Assembly (NCBI GenBank): GCA_937894065.1
Contig: CALCST010000016.1
Location: 116,863 to 180,862 of the forward strand
Source: an uncultured Parabacteroides sp.
GTDB taxonomy: Bacteria; Bacteroidota; Bacteroidia; Bacteroidales; Tannerellaceae
DNA: 64,000 nucleotides
Reading direction: 5' to 3'
The notes under the pieces: model-generated
Database searches by the model: none
Seen by the model: the letters and a program-made list of their open reading frames with translations, nothing else
Told to the model about the DNA's origin: nothing
Position numbers and translations under genes: made by a program
In this document: positions 49,370-58,110 of the stretch, in pieces
How the letters are laid out: each line of letters starts with the position of its first letter
Numbering within the stretch: the stretch's first letter is position 1

Positions 49370-50919
49370 AAGAACAGAATAAAGGCAGGCAAATGATATT
49401 AGGTTGCGGATTGCTTATGATTTCGTCACTCGCATATTCTCAGAAATCCCCCAATGTAGTAATCATATTGGCAGATGATATGGGATATGGCGATGTATGC
49501 TGCAACAATCCATATTCCCGAACATCAACACCCGCTATTGACGCTCTAGCTGCTGAAGGGGTTCGTTTTACCGACGCTCATTCTGCAGGGGCATTAAGCG
49601 GACCGTCACGTTATGGTCTGGTTACAGGACGTTATTTTTTTCGTGAAACCAAGCAAAAGGAATATTGGGGATATCTTTATCCTTATATATCAAAAGACCG
49701 TTTGACCATTGGCTCACTTATGCAGAAAGCCGGATATACCACGGCTTGTATTGGTAAGTGGCACTTGGGATTGAATTGGGCATTAAAGGATTATTCACGT
49801 CCGCATATCCTTTCTCCTTCAAAGTTTGATTATACGAATACAGATTTTTCTGCTCCTGTAAGTGATGGACCAACAGAACGAGGGTTTGATTACTCATTCA
49901 TATTACCCGCATCATTGGATATGCCTCCTTATGTTTTTGTACGTAACGATAAAGTGGTTGACCCTGATGTTGTTCTTACTGCAGATGTATATCCTGCTAA
50001 AAAGGAAGAAACTGTATATGCCTGGGACCGCAAGCATACTGGTGAGTCTGATATTTATTGGGAGCGAGGAGTTTGGTGGCGTAATGGTGAGATGTCCAAG
50101 TCTTTCAAATTCGAGTAATGTCTTCCTACAATAATAGATGAAGGAATTTCTTTTATTGACAGAGCCGGGAAAAGCGGAAAGCCATTTTTCCTTTATATGC
50201 CACTTACCGGGCCACACACGCCATGGCTTCCGGAAGAGCGTTTCAAAAGCTCTACATCTTTGGGCACATATGGTGATTTTATTGCTAATATAGATGACGC
50301 TGTAGCTCGTGTAAATCTGAAACTGAAAGAACTTGGTATAGACGATAATACTATTGTCATTTTTGCTAGTGATAATGGTGGAGCATGGGAAGAGGAAGAC
50401 ATTCAGCAATATGCTCACCAGAGCAACTGGAGCCGCCGTGGAGAGAAAGGTGATGCTTGGGATGGTGGTCATCATGTCCCTCTGATTGTGAAATGGCCGG
50501 GTGTAACCAAACCTTCAACAGTTTCGGAAAGTACAGTCGGATTGGTTGATATTATGGCAACTCTTGCCGAAATTACCGGTCAGCCATTACCCTCCGGTAG
50601 CGCAGAAGACAGTTTCAGTCTTTTACCTATATTGAAAGGGAATCTTTCTGCTCAGACTCGTGATCACATAATATATCTCTCCGGTTCCGGTAAACTAGCA
50701 ATAAAAAAGGGAAACTGGAAATTTATCGACGGACTGGGCTCCTGTGGTTTCAGCTTCCCGCATAATCTCGAGCCTTTAAAGAATGGCCCTGAAGGCCAGC
50801 TTTATAATATGGCGGATGATGTGATGGAGACAAATAACCTCTATCTGTCGGAACCTGAAAAGGTTGAGGAACTTAAAGGTTTGTTGGAAAGGTATGTAGA
50901 TAAAGGATATAGTAGATAA
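49366..50919 (+). pseudogene. S1 sulfatase gene interrupted by one in-frame TAA
   Basis: The first part has a signal peptide (MILGCGLLMISSLAYS), VVIILADDMGYGDVCCNNPY, the maturation motif S-G-P-S-R in GALSGPSRYGLVTGRYFF, and CIGKWHLGLNWAL. TAA at 50116-50118 follows KSFKFE. Reading straight on in the same frame gives CLPTIIDEGISFIDRAGKSG and FFLYMPLTGPHTPWLP, then FASDNGGAW and DGGHHVPLIVKWPG to 50919. No bases are lost or gained, so one substitution (for example GAA or CAA to TAA) explains it. The second half alone could start at 50197 but would lack the nucleophile. A sequencing error is possible. Confidence 0.88.
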
Positions 50920-50924
50920 TAAAG

Positions 50925-50979
50925 AAAACAAGTTGACAAGGGAATAAGTTGACAAGTATTTTCCCTTGTCAACTTAAAC
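50925..50979. repeat. Octamer-family inverted repeat (copy 14)
   Basis: CAAGTTGACAAGGGAA faces TTCCCTTGTCAACTT, a near-perfect stem, six bases after the sulfatase stop codon. It may serve as the 3' end of that operon. Confidence 0.8.
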
Positions 50980-51038
50980 TTGAATTACCCAATATTAAAG
51001 TCTGTTATGTACGTAAACTGGGTTAATCATTGTTTTTA

Positions 51039-51069
51039 TTTGCGCTGTTTTGTAAAAATACTATTTTTG
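51039..51069 (+). promoter_or_regulatory. Bacteroides-type promoter for the second ECF sigma gene
   Basis: TTTG (51039-51042), 19-nt spacer, TATTTTTG (51062-51069). The start codon at 51101 follows at about 25 nt from the likely transcription start. Confidence 0.85.
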
Positions 51070-51100
51070 TGGTATGTGTCGAATATAATAGTTGCAGACA

Positions 51101-51679
51101 ATGGACGTGAACGATTTATTATTGATTGAACAGATACGTAATGGAAAAGAGAGTGCATTCCGTTATTTGTATGACAATCATTATGTCGTTTTATGTCGTC
51201 TCGCCAATGCCTGGGTTAATGATCCTTATGTGGCAGAAACCATAGTTGGAGATACTATTGTCCATATTTATGAAATACGTGAAACTCTTAATATCACTAC
51301 ATCGTTAAGGTCTTATCTTATAAAAGCAGTGCGTAATCGCTGTCTTAATTATATCAAGCAGGAAACACATTTGTCAGAAGTATCAATAGAAGAAGCTGAT
51401 GCATTTGAATATGCCAATAAATGTTCATTGGCTGAGACACCGTTGACATCGTTGCTTGAACGTGAATTAGAGGAGAAAATAGAAGAGGCAATAAGAAATT
51501 TACCTAAAGAAACACGCGCTGTATTTACCAAAAGCCGTTTTGAACATAAGAAAAATGAGGAAATAGCAGAAGAATTAGGAATTTCTGTAAATACAGTTAA
51601 GTATCATATGAAAAGGGCATTATCTATACTTCATAATGACCTGGGCAAATATTTTGTATTCCTGTTTTTATTTGATTGA
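51101..51679 (+). CDS. ECF-type RNA polymerase sigma factor (PUL regulator 2)
   Basis: 192 residues from MDVNDLLLIEQIRNG; a TTG nine bases earlier is possible but less likely. Region 2 covers about 15-85 (AFRYLYDNHYVVLCRLANAW, TSLRSYLIKAVRNRCLNYI), region 4 about 125-175 (LPKETRAVFTKSRFEHKKNE, then EIAEELGISVNTVKYHM). It is followed 88 bp later by its FecR partner in the same direction. It has its own vegetative-type promoter, so basal sigma is probably always present and held by FecR. Confidence 0.93.
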   Translation: MDVNDLLLIEQIRNGKESAFRYLYDNHYVVLCRLANAWVNDPYVAETIVGDTIVHIYEIRETLNITTSLRSYLIKAVRNRCLNYIKQETHLSEVSIEEADAFEYANKCSLAETPLTSLLERELEEKIEEAIRNLPKETRAVFTKSRFEHKKNEEIAEELGISVNTVKYHMKRALSILHNDLGKYFVFLFLFD

Positions 51680-51767
51680 AAGAAATTTCCACTTTTTTTA
51701 AAAAAAACATATTTTTCACTACCCCTAATTAATTCTCCGTTGTCTTACATATAGAAACAAATGATAT

Positions 51768-52793
51768 ATGAAAGACGATTTTCAAAATAAAAATATAGAT
51801 AATCTTATTCTTGACTATTTGCAAAAAAGCTTGAGTAAGGAGGATGAGGCATATTTGCTTGATTGGATAAATATGTCTGCAGAAAACAAGAAAAACTTTG
51901 ACGATATGGTAAATGTATGGGTCGTTTCGGCAATAGCCGATGACACTTATACATTTGACTCCGACAAGGCGTTTGATAAATTCCTTAATAATATAGGAAA
52001 ACAGACATTGAAAAAGAAAGTAAAATCTAAATCTTATACTCTTTATTATCGTATAGCAGGAATTGCTGCAGCTATATTCGCTATTGCATATATCTCATTT
52101 TTTATGGGAGGAAATATGGTGGAAAAACAGTTTATGGATATAGTTGTTGAAGCTCCGTTGGGTTCTAAAAGTAAAATGTATTTGCCTGATGGAACTCTTG
52201 TGTGGTTGAATGCAGGTTCTAAAATAACATATTCTCAGGGATTTGGAGTAAAAGACAGGAATGTGGAACTGACAGGAGAAGCATATTTTGAGGTTGCCCG
52301 TAATGAAAATTTACCTTTTGATGTAAATACAGAAGACCTCAAATTAGAGGTTTTGGGCACTAAGTTTAATTTCAGGAACTATCCGGACGATTCGGAAGCA
52401 GTCATTGAATTGTTGGAAGGCAAAGTTCAGGTTGAAAATTTGATGAAAGAGATGCCAGTTGAGTATTTGGCAGTAAATGAAAAAATTGTTTTGGATAAGC
52501 GTTCCGGAGAGATGGATAAGATAACTGCAAAGACAGAACAAGCAAAAGATTGGATTTCAGATATTTTGTTTTTTGATGAAAAACCGTTGTCTGAAATTGC
52601 AAATGAGCTTTCCAGAATATATAATGTGAAGATTAAAATTGAATCTTCTGATTTAATGGACAGATGTTTTTACGGATATTTTGATACAAAAAAACAGAGT
52701 GTTGATGATATATTGAACTCATTGGTTGCTACAGGTGGTTTTTCGTATATTAAAGAAGAAAGTAATACAATAGTAATAAATAAAAATAATTGA
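51768..52793 (+). CDS. FecR family anti-sigma factor 2
   Basis: 341 residues. Cytosolic N-terminal part about 1-85, membrane helix about 90-112 (IAGIAAAIFAIAYISFFMGG), FecR domain about 125-225 (KSKMYLPDGTLVWLNAGSKI, GEAYFEVARNENLPFDVNT, EVLGTKFNFRNYPDDSEA), C-terminal DUF4974-like part about 265-335 (FFDEKPLSEIANELSRIYNV). It restrains the sigma factor encoded just before it and responds to the STN-bearing SusC encoded after it. Confidence 0.94.
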   Translation: MKDDFQNKNIDNLILDYLQKSLSKEDEAYLLDWINMSAENKKNFDDMVNVWVVSAIADDTYTFDSDKAFDKFLNNIGKQTLKKKVKSKSYTLYYRIAGIAAAIFAIAYISFFMGGNMVEKQFMDIVVEAPLGSKSKMYLPDGTLVWLNAGSKITYSQGFGVKDRNVELTGEAYFEVARNENLPFDVNTEDLKLEVLGTKFNFRNYPDDSEAVIELLEGKVQVENLMKEMPVEYLAVNEKIVLDKRSGEMDKITAKTEQAKDWISDILFFDEKPLSEIANELSRIYNVKIKIESSDLMDRCFYGYFDTKKQSVDDILNSLVATGGFSYIKEESNTIVINKNN

Positions 52794-52843
52794 TAATAAA
52801 TTGTAGCCTATGGAGAAATACTGAAAATGGAAAAACAGTAAAA

Positions 52844-52914
52844 AATGCCGAAAAATGTACCATATTTTTCGGCGTTATGATAAGAAAAATTATTACTAAT
52901 CAGCATAGCTGATT
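52844..52914 (+). promoter_or_regulatory. Two hairpins between fecR 2 and susC 2
   Basis: Hairpin 1: AATGCCGAAAAAT (52844-52856), loop GTACCAT, ATTTTTCGGCGTT (52864-52876). Hairpin 2: AATCAGC (52898-52904), loop ATA, GCTGATT (52908-52914). They may end the sigma-FecR transcript or control entry into susC. Confidence 0.65.
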
Positions 52915-52982
52915 CTTGCTGCAAATATATATATACCTTGAATCGCTATCTGGAATTTGTTAATCTTTAAAACTCATTGCTT

Positions 52983-55900
52983 ATGTTAAAGTTTAAGCGG
53001 CCATTATGTATTGTAACCACCCTTCTGTGTCTTAATGTACCTTTAATGGCTAAGACTATTACAATCAATTTGAATAATGTTTCTGTAAAACAGGCTATGG
53101 ATGAACTGAAAAGTATTACAGGATATACTTTTGTTTATTCATCAAATGATTTGGATTCAAAAAAGAAAATTTCCGTATCAGCTAATGATGAAGATATTGA
53201 AGCTGTTATCGGACAAATTCTTAATGGCCAAAAAGTTAGTTATGAAATAAAGGATAAGACTATTATTGTAAAGAAAATAACCAATACAACTAATACCCAG
53301 CAGTCTGCACCTAAGAAGGTTACAGGTACTGTTGTTGATGCTTCAGGCATTCCTGTTATTGGGGCTAATGTTATGGTTAAAGGAACAACTAATGGTAGTA
53401 TTACGGATATGAATGGTAATTTTACTTTGGATGTTCCAGAGGGAAGTGTGCTTGAGATTAGTTATATTGGATACCTGACACAGACTGTTAAGGCTAATAG
53501 TAGTAATATTTCTGTTGCGTTGAAAGAAGATACTCAGAAATTGGATGAGGTTGTTGTGGTGGGTTATGGAACTCAAAAGAAAGTTAATTTAACTGGTTCT
53601 ATAGAGTCTGTTAAGTCTGATAGGATTGATTCAAAACCTGTGTCAAATTTAGCTTCAGCGTTAACAGGTGAGGCTGCAGGTGTTACAATAACACAAACTT
53701 CAGGTCAACCAAGTTCTGAATCCGGTAATATAAGAATTAGAGGTGTAGGCACTTGGGAAAATGCATCTCCATTAGTTTTGGTAGACGGAATAGCAATGAA
53801 TATAAACGATGTTGTTCCATCAGATGTAGAAAATGTTTCTGTATTAAAGGACGCTGCTTCTGCTGCTATATATGGTTCTCGTGCAGCAAATGGTGTTATA
53901 TTGATTACAACAAAAAAAGGAAAGAAGGGTAAAGTTTCATTGAATTATACAGGAAATGTTGGTTTCCAGAGTCCAACACGAACACCCAAAATGGCATCTT
54001 CTTGGCAATATGCAGAATTATATAATCAGTCTATGGAAAATGAAGGAAAATCATCTTCTTTATTCCCCGATGATAGGATTGAAAGATTGAAAAATGGAGG
54101 TGACCCAGATAAAAATGAGGCTAATACTGATTGGTATGATGAAGTGTTACGTTCCGCTGCACTACAACATTCTCATAATATATCAATATCTGGAGGAAGT
54201 GATAAAATATCTTTTATGGGTTCTTTAGGATATTTTGATCAAAAAGGTGTAATACCTTCTACGGAATATGAACGTTATAATGCCCGTTTAAATACTGTTA
54301 CCGAAGTAACGTCTTGGTTTAAGTTGAATTTTAATTTGTCATATGTTAATGATAATGAGAGTGATTCTGCTGCGGGTGATAATGCTTTAATAGATATAGA
54401 TGGTCAAGGTGGTGCATATAATGCTTTTCAAAAAATCGGAAGAGCTGTACCGTATATGCCTGTACAATATTCTGATGGTACGTGGTCTTTTTTGTCTGCA
54501 CCGACAAACCCTGTTAGAATGGTTACTGCTGATTATGGAGATAGAAAAATTAATAGGAATAATATTTCTGTTTTAATATCACCAGAATTTAATCCTGTAG
54601 AAGGTTTAAATATAAAAGGTGTTTTTGCTTATGAAAATAATACTCGTAAAAAGAAACAATTCGGTAAAATTGTAGAATATGGAGAATTTGCTCCTGTAGG
54701 CCAGTCTGCAACTGTTGTCGTTCCTCGTAATCAGCAAATGGATAAATGGGAACAATGGAATAATTTAACAGCATCTTTGACTGCAGAGTATGAAAAGACA
54801 ATAGATAAAAATTATTTTAAAGTAATGGCTGGTAGCTCTTTGGAAACTTTTAGATGGGCATATACGAAAGCTTCAAGGAAAGATTTTCCAAATAATGATT
54901 TCTCTGAAATAAATGCCGGAGATCCTAATACTTCATATGCTGAAGGTAATTCTACATATTCAGCTCTGGCTTCAATATTTGGTCGTGTTAATTATGTGTT
55001 TGATGATAAATACTTGTTTGAAGCTAATATTCGTTATGATGGTTCTTCAAAATTTGCGAAAGGGAATAGGTTTGGTTTGTTCCCCTCTTTTTCTGTTGGA
55101 TGGAGAATTTCTGAAGAAGACTTTTTTGAAAATTTGAGAGCTTATTTCCCTAATTTAAAGATTAGAGCTTCATGGGGGCAATTAGGAAATCAGCAAATAG
55201 CAGATTATCAGTATTATTCAACATTTGGCGCTGGAGATAATTATTTGTTTAATTCCATTAGTACCGGATACAAAGAAACATTGATGGGAAATCCAAATAT
55301 TACTTGGGAAACATCGACTAATTTAAATTTAGGTATAGATTTTTCATTGTTTGATAATAAATTGCAAACAACATTTGATTGGTATAATCGAAATACTGAT
55401 GATATATTATTGGCTTTGAAAGCTCCGGCTACGTTAGGTATAGATCCACCAATGCAAAATGCAGGTTCTGTTCAGAATAAAGGTTGGGATTTATCGATAG
55501 TTTGGCGTGATAAAATAGGAGAAGACTTTAATTATATGATTGGTTTTAATTTATCTGATGTAAAGAATAAAATTACAGATTTGAAAGGTTATAAATCTCC
55601 AACAAGTGACTTAACAACTAGAATTGAGGGTAGTCCTATTGATGCAATTTATGGTTGGGTTTCTAAAGGTATTTGTACGACTCAAGATGAATATGAAAAA
55701 TATAAAGATTTGATGCATACATATAATGCGAATTGGAATATTGGTGATATTATTCTAGAAGACCGTAATAATGATGGTCAAATAGGAGCTGATGATAAGA
55801 CTATTATAGGTAATCAGATTCCACGTTTTACATTTGGTTTAAATTTAGGATTTGATTATAAGAATTTTGATTTTTCTTGTTTCTTTCAAGGCGTAGGTAA

Positions 55901-56285
55901 AGCCGATGGCTATGTAACGGAAGAGTTAATAAAACCAATGGGGGTTTATTCTGCTTTGGAGGAACATTATACTCAATCATTTAATCCAAAAAATCCAACA
56001 GATGATGCATATTTCCCTAGAATAACTAATTCATGGGCTTATAATTATGCAAATATGTCTCATTGGGTACAAAATGCCGCATATGTAAGGTTGAAAAACA
56101 TTTCTTTAGGATATACATTCAAAATTTCATCATGGGGAATAGATAGATTAAGGGTAATGTTGTCTGGGGAGAATTTGTTTACATTGACAAAATTTAAAAT
56201 ATGGGATCCGGAGACAAAAGTTGGAGCAAGATCAACTTATCCTCAAGTCGCAGTATATACTATGGGTGTTAATTTAGTTTTTTAG
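52983..56285 (+). CDS. SusC/RagA TonB-dependent outer-membrane transporter with STN signalling domain (2)
   Basis: 1,100 residues from the ATG at 52983 (a TTG six bases earlier is not needed). Signal peptide to about 23 (CLNVPLMA), STN domain about 25-95 (NLNNVSVKQAMDELKSITGY), CarboxypepD_reg-like domain about 110-185 (VDASGIPVIGANVMVKGT, the same 18 residues as in SusC 1), then LDEVVVVGYGTQKKVNLTGS, plug (AAIYGSRAANGVILITTKKG) and barrel ending in VAVYTMGVNLVF. It imports oligosaccharides and signals to FecR 2. The SusD gene follows after 12 bp. Confidence 0.97.
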   Translation: MLKFKRPLCIVTTLLCLNVPLMAKTITINLNNVSVKQAMDELKSITGYTFVYSSNDLDSKKKISVSANDEDIEAVIGQILNGQKVSYEIKDKTIIVKKITNTTNTQQSAPKKVTGTVVDASGIPVIGANVMVKGTTNGSITDMNGNFTLDVPEGSVLEISYIGYLTQTVKANSSNISVALKEDTQKLDEVVVVGYGTQKKVNLTGSIESVKSDRIDSKPVSNLASALTGEAAGVTITQTSGQPSSESGNIRIRGVGTWENASPLVLVDGIAMNINDVVPSDVENVSVLKDAASAAIYGSRAANGVILITTKKGKKGKVSLNYTGNVGFQSPTRTPKMASSWQYAELYNQSMENEGKSSSLFPDDRIERLKNGGDPDKNEANTDWYDEVLRSAALQHSHNISISGGSDKISFMGSLGYFDQKGVIPSTEYERYNARLNTVTEVTSWFKLNFNLSYVNDNESDSAAGDNALIDIDGQGGAYNAFQKIGRAVPYMPVQYSDGTWSFLSAPTNPVRMVTADYGDRKINRNNISVLISPEFNPVEGLNIKGVFAYENNTRKKKQFGKIVEYGEFAPVGQSATVVVPRNQQMDKWEQWNNLTASLTAEYEKTIDKNYFKVMAGSSLETFRWAYTKASRKDFPNNDFSEINAGDPNTSYAEGNSTYSALASIFGRVNYVFDDKYLFEANIRYDGSSKFAKGNRFGLFPSFSVGWRISEEDFFENLRAYFPNLKIRASWGQLGNQQIADYQYYSTFGAGDNYLFNSISTGYKETLMGNPNITWETSTNLNLGIDFSLFDNKLQTTFDWYNRNTDDILLALKAPATLGIDPPMQNAGSVQNKGWDLSIVWRDKIGEDFNYMIGFNLSDVKNKITDLKGYKSPTSDLTTRIEGSPIDAIYGWVSKGICTTQDEYEKYKDLMHTYNANWNIGDIILEDRNNDGQIGADDKTIIGNQIPRFTFGLNLGFDYKNFDFSCFFQGVGKADGYVTEELIKPMGVYSALEEHYTQSFNPKNPTDDAYFPRITNSWAYNYANMSHWVQNAAYVRLKNISLGYTFKISSWGIDRLRVMLSGENLFTLTKFKIWDPETKVGARSTYPQVAVYTMGVNLVF

Positions 56286-56297
56286 GAGGAATATATT

Positions 56298-57986
56298 ATG
56301 AAAGTAAAATATATAGGATTTTTATTGTTGGCTTTTTGTATATCAGGTTGTGATGACTTTTTTGAATCTATGCCTCAGGATAAAATAGCAGAAGAACAAT
56401 TTTGGAAAACGGAAAATGATGTAGAAAAAGTTTTGACTGATATTTATTCATCTTCTTTTCCCAAAAGCGGCCAAGGTATTTGCTTTTGGGATGAATCAAT
56501 GTCAGATAATTCTTACTTGGTATGGGACTGGTGGGGCGGTCAACAACAATTAGCTAATGGTACACAGAATTCTTATGGGCAAGTACCTACAGATGTTTGG
56601 AATCGTTGCTATAGAAATATTCGTAAATGTTATAATTTATTGGAAAATATAGAGAATATTTCAGCAACTGAAGATTTTAAACAAAAATCGATAGGTGAAG
56701 CATACTTTTTGTTATCATATAATTATTATTGGTTAGTAACGTTCTTTTCAGATGTTCCTTTAGTTACAAAAGTTATGACAATAGAAGAAAGTAAACAAAT
56801 TGAACAAACATCAAAAGAACAAGTTGTTAATTTTATAGTGGAACATCTTGAAAAAGCTGAATCATATTTAAAAGGAGGTGAACAAGAAAAAGGAAAAGCA
56901 TCGTGGGGAGCGTGTGTTGCTTTAAAAAGTAGAGTACTACTGTATAATGAAAAGTGGCAAGAAGCTTTAGAGGCAACTGATGAACTTTTAGGAAAATATG
57001 AATTAAATACAGTTGGGGATACACCATATGAAGATTTATTTTCTGGGGTTGCAGAAAATAATTCTGAGGTAATATTTTCAGTACCATGTGATCAAAGTAC
57101 AGGTAGTATTAGAGTTGGCCATTCTGGAAATCAAGCTTATTTATTGAAAGGTATGTCTGGTGGAGATGCATTTAGGGGTATGATGCCAACAGGTTCATTA
57201 GTTGATTCGTATCCTATGGCCGATGGGCGGTTAATTCATGAAAAAGGCTCTAGCTATGATCCTAAAAATCCTTATAAGGATAGGGATCCTCGTTTTTATC
57301 AGTCAATAATTTATCCGACAGGGAATATAAAATGTTTGGATGCTTCTTCTGGCAAAATAATAGAAGTTTTATATGATCCAGAAAATCCTTCGACTATTCC
57401 ATTGCAACAGTATAATGCTTCAGAACCTTCCGCTACAGGTTATATGTGGAATAAATATGTTGATTGGAGTCCATATGCCATGACAGAAATAACTGATTGT
57501 ACAAATGATATAATTGTTTTACGTTATGGAGAAGTATTGTTAAATAGGGCCGAGGCTTTGTTGGAAGGTACTGGTATTGGTGCTAAAAATGAAGTATGTA
57601 CTATTATAGATGAGTTGAGAAAGCGATGTGGAGCGGGATTGGTTCATAGAGAGAATTATAATACATTAGAAGATTTACGTAGTTTATTGAGAAATGAAAG
57701 GCGTATAGAATTAGCTGGTGAAGGAACGCGATATTTTGATTTATTACGTTGGAAAATAGCTGAAAAGGATAATGTTTTATATGGTTATGGAATGAAAGGA
57801 GATGTGTATGGTGCATATATGCGTTTAGATGGAGTTGGTAAAAATGATAGAACTGTGACAGTAGATGGAGTACCTAGAAGGTATGTTGAAACTCGTTTTT
57901 TTGATCCTTCTAAGCATTATTTGAATCCTATTCCTCAATCAGAAATAGATTTGAATCCAAATTTAAAACAAAATCCAAATTGGTGA
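56298..57986 (+). CDS. SusD/RagB family glycan-binding lipoprotein (2)
   Basis: 562 residues, longer than SusD 1. The lipobox is CISGC, followed by DDFFESMPQDKIAEEQFWKT. The TPR-like core has YRNIRKCYNLLENIE and GEAYFLLSYNYYWLVTFFSD; the C-terminal RNERRIELAGEGTRYFDLLR and LNPIPQSEIDLNPNLKQNP are family marks. It sits on the outer membrane surface and caps SusC 2. It is AT-rich like its partner. Confidence 0.96.
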   Translation: MKVKYIGFLLLAFCISGCDDFFESMPQDKIAEEQFWKTENDVEKVLTDIYSSSFPKSGQGICFWDESMSDNSYLVWDWWGGQQQLANGTQNSYGQVPTDVWNRCYRNIRKCYNLLENIENISATEDFKQKSIGEAYFLLSYNYYWLVTFFSDVPLVTKVMTIEESKQIEQTSKEQVVNFIVEHLEKAESYLKGGEQEKGKASWGACVALKSRVLLYNEKWQEALEATDELLGKYELNTVGDTPYEDLFSGVAENNSEVIFSVPCDQSTGSIRVGHSGNQAYLLKGMSGGDAFRGMMPTGSLVDSYPMADGRLIHEKGSSYDPKNPYKDRDPRFYQSIIYPTGNIKCLDASSGKIIEVLYDPENPSTIPLQQYNASEPSATGYMWNKYVDWSPYAMTEITDCTNDIIVLRYGEVLLNRAEALLEGTGIGAKNEVCTIIDELRKRCGAGLVHRENYNTLEDLRSLLRNERRIELAGEGTRYFDLLRWKIAEKDNVLYGYGMKGDVYGAYMRLDGVGKNDRTVTVDGVPRRYVETRFFDPSKHYLNPIPQSEIDLNPNLKQNPNW

Positions 57987-58014
57987 TATTTGTTGAATAA
58001 ATGAAATTAATTGG

Positions 58015-58051
58015 GGGATTTGGAGCATTTATAAGGAATACTTCAAATCCC
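58015..58051 (+). terminator. Possible weak terminator or attenuator after susD 2
   Basis: GGGATTTGGAG (58015-58025) pairs with CTTCAAATCCC (58041-58051) with one G-U pair. Only a short T-rich stretch follows, so partial read-through into the 58111 gene is plausible. Confidence 0.45.
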
Positions 58052-58110
58052 TTTCATTCTATGTAAAAAGAATTTGAAATAATTGTGTTATATTATTAAA
58101 ATAATATTTT

